This document shows, piece by piece, positions 60,755 to 64,000 of a stretch of 64,000 nt of DNA. The translations under genes were made by a program, and so were the position numbers. Positions within the stretch are counted from its first letter, which is position 1. The number at the start of each line of letters is the position of its first letter. Under the pieces are notes generated by a model. That model had not been told where the DNA came from. It searched no databases and was given only the letters and a program-made list of their open reading frames with translations. The DNA comes from Arthrobacter subterraneus (GTDB lineage Bacteria; Actinomycetota; Actinomycetes; Actinomycetales; Micrococcaceae): assembly GCF_900099735.1 (NCBI RefSeq), contig NZ_FNDT01000007.1:62001-126000 (forward strand), given 5' to 3'.

Positions 60755-62137
60755 ATGAGTGAGTTCGGATTGCCGGCAGGGTTTGTGTTCGGGACCTCAA
60801 CCGCGGCAGCGCAGATTGAGGGCGCGGTCAATGAAGGCGGCCGCGGGCCCAGCATCTGGGATGACTACGCGAGCCAGCACAGCAACATCCTCGACGCTTC
60901 CAGCCCGGCCATTGCATGCGACCACTACAACCGGTATGAGGAGGACTTCGATCTCCTCAAGCAGCTGGGCGGCAAGGCATACCGGATGTCGATCGCGTGG
61001 CCACGCATCCAGCCAACGGGCCGGGGGCCCGCGAATCCTGAGGGTATCGCTTTCTACCATCGGCTCCTTGACGCCCTGCTGGACCGCGGGATCGAACCGT
61101 GGGTCACGCTGTACCACTGGGATCTTCCACTGGCCCTGCAGGACGCCGGCGGGTGGCAGAACAGGGAAACCATCGATGCCTTCGCCGACTACACGCGGAT
61201 TCTCCGCGACGAGTTCGGAGGAAAGGTTTCCGCCTGGATGACCGTCAACGAGCCGGTGGTGCACACCGGCGTCGGGCACGCGATCGGACGGGCTGCGCCG
61301 GGGCTCATGCTGCTGGGCAGTGCATTCTCGGTGGCGCATCACCTGCTGCTTGCGCACGGGCGTGCCGTGCGCGTGCTGCGTGAAACGCTGGATACGCCCA
61401 TCGGCGTGGTCAACAACCACTCGCCCGTGGAACCGGCGAGCGGCTCCGAGAAGGAGCGGAACCTCGCGCTGCTCTACGATCACTACCACAACGGCCAGTT
61501 CGCGGGACCGCTGCTGACCGGTGAGTATCCGGCCGACCTTGCCGAGATTGAGGGTATGTCCTTCGAGGTGATCCGGGAGGGGGACATGGAGATCATCTCC
61601 ACCCCCCTGGATTTCTACGGCATCAACTACTACTTCCCCACGAAGGTCGGGGCAGCACCGCCGCTGTTTCCGGTTCCATTCATGCCGCGCGAGTATTCCG
61701 ACGTCCCGAAGACCGACTTCGACTGGCCCGTGATTCCGAGCGGCCTGACCACCATCCTCAAGCAACTCAAGGAGCAGTACCCCAATATTCCGCCGATCTA
61801 CATCACCGAAAACGGCTGCGCCTACAACGACGGCCCCGGCGGAGACGTCACGGACACCCGGCGGATCGAGTTCCTGGAGAAGCATCTGGCGGCGGTCGGC
61901 GATGCGATCGCGGACGGTGTGGACGTACGCGGGTATTTCCACTGGACCCTGATGGACAACTGGGAGTGGCAGGAAGGCTACACAAAGAAGTTCGGTCTGA
62001 TCCGGATGGAACCGGCAACGCTGGACCGGGTGCCGCGTGCTTCCTTCCACCGGTATGCGCAGATCATCGCCGAGCATTCCGTTCCGGAAACCGATGCCGG
62101 ACCTGCTCCGGCTCCGTTGGCCGCCGAGGCGTCCTGA
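60755..62137 (+). CDS. Family 1 beta-glucosidase
   Basis: 460 residues. Cytosolic GH1 glycosidase: N-terminal FVFGTSTAAAQIEGAVNEGGRG (GH1 signature 2), acid/base Glu in MTVNEPVVHTG, nucleophile Glu in YITENGC, and EWQEGYTKKFGLI near the C-terminus. Cleaves beta-glucosides such as cellobiose. AGGGAG precedes the ATG at 60755. No transporter is adjacent. Confidence 0.96.
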   Translation: MSEFGLPAGFVFGTSTAAAQIEGAVNEGGRGPSIWDDYASQHSNILDASSPAIACDHYNRYEEDFDLLKQLGGKAYRMSIAWPRIQPTGRGPANPEGIAFYHRLLDALLDRGIEPWVTLYHWDLPLALQDAGGWQNRETIDAFADYTRILRDEFGGKVSAWMTVNEPVVHTGVGHAIGRAAPGLMLLGSAFSVAHHLLLAHGRAVRVLRETLDTPIGVVNNHSPVEPASGSEKERNLALLYDHYHNGQFAGPLLTGEYPADLAEIEGMSFEVIREGDMEIISTPLDFYGINYYFPTKVGAAPPLFPVPFMPREYSDVPKTDFDWPVIPSGLTTILKQLKEQYPNIPPIYITENGCAYNDGPGGDVTDTRRIEFLEKHLAAVGDAIADGVDVRGYFHWTLMDNWEWQEGYTKKFGLIRMEPATLDRVPRASFHRYAQIIAEHSVPETDAGPAPAPLAAEAS

Positions 62138-62145
62138 ACGGCCCG

Positions 62146-62856
62146 CTAACGACGCCGGCCGCGCCCCCGGGCACCCGGGGCGCCTTTGGTGGTGCCCGGT
62201 TTGCGCCGGGTGGTCCTGCCGGAAGCCGGTTTGCCCTGTGGGGTTTTCGCCGGCTTGGCGGTCTTCTTCGGTTCCGAGGCCGCGTCCTTCTGCGCTGACG
62301 GCTGCCGCGAACTCCGGGCGGTCCGTCCACGGACTATGCCGATGAACTCCTCGATCTCATCCGTGGTGTTGTCCGCCACCCAGGCGACCGCGATGGTGGT
62401 TACCGGCGCGTCCTGCACGGGCCGGATTTCCACATCCCGCCGGTTGTAGTGCCGCGCCACGGACATGGGGAGCACCACGACGCCGGCACCGGACGCCGCA
62501 ACCTCAATAGCCATGCGTGCTCCACCGCACTCCTGGACATCGAGGAGGTTCTCGCCGGCCAGCTCGGCGGGCTCAACCTCATCGAGCAGGGAGAGTTCGT
62601 TTTCCTTTGAGACGACCACCACGGCCAGCTCCTCATAGAGCGGGATCACACTGAGTGCGTCGCGGTCCACGGGCAGCCGGACAAAGGCGATATCCACCGA
62701 ACCGTCCCGGAGCGCTGAAACCAGCCCGCCGTCGTCGTACCCGTTTGCTTCAATCGGGAGATGCGGGTTCCGTTCGCGCCAGCGTCCCACCCATTTGCCG
62801 GGCGTCACCCCGGTCACGAATCCGATCCTCAGGACGGGAGGCTGGGTCTCAGGCAC
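62146..62856 (-). CDS. LysR-type effector domain without HTH, basic tail
   Basis: 236 residues. Residues ~8-185 are a LysR substrate-binding domain (LRIGFVTGVTPGKWVGRW, IAFVRLPVDRDALSVIPLYEE, ASGAGVVVLPMSVARHYNRRDV). The DNA-binding HTH that should precede it is absent; the frame begins directly with MPETQPPVLRIG, so no in-frame HTH exists upstream. The C-terminal 50 residues are Lys/Arg/Pro/Ala-rich (PKKTAKPAKTPQGKPASGRT), like histone-like tails, and may bind nucleic acid. Divergent from the DUF5997 gene by 37 bp. Confidence 0.88.
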   Translation of the reverse strand: MPETQPPVLRIGFVTGVTPGKWVGRWRERNPHLPIEANGYDDGGLVSALRDGSVDIAFVRLPVDRDALSVIPLYEELAVVVVSKENELSLLDEVEPAELAGENLLDVQECGGARMAIEVAASGAGVVVLPMSVARHYNRRDVEIRPVQDAPVTTIAVAWVADNTTDEIEEFIGIVRGRTARSSRQPSAQKDAASEPKKTAKPAKTPQGKPASGRTTRRKPGTTKGAPGARGRGRRR

Positions 62857-62893
62857 GTCCTCACAGTAACCCAGTCAGCGCTACCCTGAGAGG

Positions 62894-63274
62894 ATGACCC
62901 CAGCGAAGTCCCCGCAGACCATGAAACCGGCCACAGCCGCGAAGAAACTTGGCATCTACCTGCCCGCAGCACCCCAGGAGTTCCAGGACAGGGACATCTC
63001 CCGCGGAGAATTCAACGAGCTCCAGGAGAACCCGCCGGAGTGGCTCGCGGAGCTGCGCCGGACCGGTCCGCACCCGCGTCCCGTAGTAGCGCAGAAGCTT
63101 GGTGTTTCGATCAGCGGCCTGGCACGCGGCGGCATTTCAGATCCGCTGACGACGGCGGAAATCACCGCCCTCCTGCAGGCGCCGCCGGAGTGGCTGGTTG
63201 CGGAGCGCTCGACGATGGCACAGGTGCGCGCCGAGGAGAAGAGAATCAAGGAAGAACGGCGCGCGAAGAGCTAG
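62894..63274 (+). CDS. DUF5997 family protein
   Basis: 126 residues. Two similar Pro-Pro-Glu-Trp-Leu motifs (NPPEWLAELRR and APPEWLVAERS) bracket PHPRPVVAQKLGVSISGLARGG, which resembles a helix-turn-helix. The family is actinobacterial and uncharacterised. The ATG at 62894 is used; MKPATAAKKLG at 62921 is an alternative start. Divergent from the HTH-less LysR-type gene, a pairing that may be functional. Confidence 0.8.
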   Translation: MTPAKSPQTMKPATAAKKLGIYLPAAPQEFQDRDISRGEFNELQENPPEWLAELRRTGPHPRPVVAQKLGVSISGLARGGISDPLTTAEITALLQAPPEWLVAERSTMAQVRAEEKRIKEERRAKS

Positions 63275-63277
63275 GTT

Positions 63278-63979
63278 CTACGCCGGATTCAGCGGCTCGA
63301 TGAGTAGCGGGCTGTCCTCACGTACCGGTCCCACCTCATGGAACTGCAGCCGTTCGGCAACGGGGGTGGCCGCGGCGACCGCCTCATCAGCCAGCTCCTG
63401 CGTCCCCTTCGTCGTGGGGTTCAGCCACTCGTTCCAGAAGTCTCGGGGCAGGGTCACCGGCGTGCGGTCGTGGATTTCCGCCACTCCCCCCACCGCCTCG
63501 CGGGTCAGGATGGTGGAGGAAAGTACCCACCGGTTGGGGTGGTCATCGGGCAACTCGCGATTGCGCCACCACGCGTACAGCCCCGCGAACACCACCTGCT
63601 CACCGGGTAGATGGATGTAGAACGGGATCTTGGTTTTTCCTTCGGTGCGCCACTCGTAGTAGCCGCTGGCCGGAATGAGTGCCCGGCGGCTCTCGAGGGA
63701 CGGCTTGAAAGTGGGTTTGCTGCCCACAGTTTCCGCCCGGGCATTGAAGGTCGGGCCCTTCGTTTTCAGTTCCCTGGAGAACGACGGCGTCAGCCACCAC
63801 CGCGCTGCCTCCAGACGGCGGGTGACGTGGCCGTCCTTGAGCGACTCCAGAACCACCCGGATGGGGTCGGTGGGACTGATATTCCATGAGGGTTGGGGCA
63901 GGTTTTCACCCACCGTATCGACATCGAAAAGGTCCACCAGGTCCTTGTTCGACCCCGCCACTACAAAGCGTCCGCACAT
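63278..63979 (-). CDS. SOS response-associated peptidase (HMCES/YedK)
   Basis: 233 residues. Cys2 follows the initiator Met (MCGRFVVAG) and forms the thiazolidine crosslink with abasic sites in single-stranded DNA. Other family residues are FNARAET, ALIPASGYYEWR (the active-site Glu region) and IHDRTPV. Shields abasic sites during replication. The gene converges on DUF5997 with a 3-bp gap. Confidence 0.95.
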   Translation of the reverse strand: MCGRFVVAGSNKDLVDLFDVDTVGENLPQPSWNISPTDPIRVVLESLKDGHVTRRLEAARWWLTPSFSRELKTKGPTFNARAETVGSKPTFKPSLESRRALIPASGYYEWRTEGKTKIPFYIHLPGEQVVFAGLYAWWRNRELPDDHPNRWVLSSTILTREAVGGVAEIHDRTPVTLPRDFWNEWLNPTTKGTQELADEAVAAATPVAERLQFHEVGPVREDSPLLIEPLNPA

Positions 63980-64000
63980 GGAGACAGGGTACTGGAGATC

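Overview
This window is high-GC actinobacterial chromosome. GTG starts are frequent, many genes overlap by exactly 4 bases, several starts look leaderless, and phosphate-control (PHO) boxes have the Streptomyces-type 11-bp form. The gene families (PGPGW/TIGR02611 membrane protein, DUF5997, DUF4383, polymerase-phosphoesterase-ligase LigD with Ku, Hsp20 under both CIRCE and HAIR) point to Micrococcales, most likely an Arthrobacter-like member of Micrococcaceae. That assignment is inferred from gene content; no rRNA is present to confirm it.

Layout. 1-2.1 kb: a sugar ABC importer (permease cut by the left edge, Tat-exported binding protein) behind two LacI-type palindromes. 2.2-12.8 kb: housekeeping and metabolism: phosphoglucomutase, NCS2 uracil/xanthine permease with a structured leader, PRC-barrel stress protein, Asp/Glu racemase, a kinase-fold protein, an OhrR-type regulator coupled to a small protein, glycerophosphodiesterase, HAD phosphatase, zinc ribbon, PEBP protein, PfkB sugar kinase. 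12.9-17 kb: alpha/beta hydrolase lipoprotein, a RelA/SpoT-type synthetase and a secreted metallophosphoesterase.

17-34.3 kb is a phosphonate island. It holds a PHO-box-controlled hexapeptide acetyltransferase, a PhnX-like HAD hydrolase, a GntR regulator, an FAD amine oxidase, the complete C-P lyase operon phnGHIJKL-DUF1045-phnMN, a divergent phnF, a second GntR regulator and the importer phnDC plus a fused phnE. The left border is scarred. It carries C-terminal fragments of the HAD gene and of the RelA-like gene, each a diverged second copy of an intact gene nearby, plus what looks like an IS21-type end. This suggests the island arrived or was rearranged by recombination.

34.5-38 kb: etfB-etfA followed by a b-type cytochrome whose N-terminus carries three RRGLPR-x-x-GGE-x-WP repeats. 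38-46 kb: MFS transporter, flotillin-like protein, non-homologous end-joining genes (ligD, ku) and a formate/nitrite-type channel flanked by two copies of a palindromic repeat. 46-48.5 kb: FMN reductase, tRNA-Val(CAC), and hsp20 with both HrcA and HspR sites. 49-52.6 kb: a tightly overlapped four-gene operon (isochorismatase-like hydrolase, acyl-CoA dehydrogenase-like protein, PIG-L/methyltransferase fusion, glycosyltransferase) of unknown product. 52.7-64 kb: FAD/Rieske oxidoreductase, pstS behind a triple PHO box, Dps, a CDF transporter coupled to a short solute-binding lipoprotein, enoyl-CoA hydratase, CPBP protease, GH1 beta-glucosidase, a LysR effector domain lacking its HTH, DUF5997 and an HMCES/YedK protein.

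How they work together: phosphorus scavenging dominates. Phosphonate import, C-P lyase, a likely hydrolytic aminophosphonate branch, PstS, a glycerophosphodiesterase and a metallophosphoesterase share the window, and at least four operons or genes carry PHO-box-like repeats.
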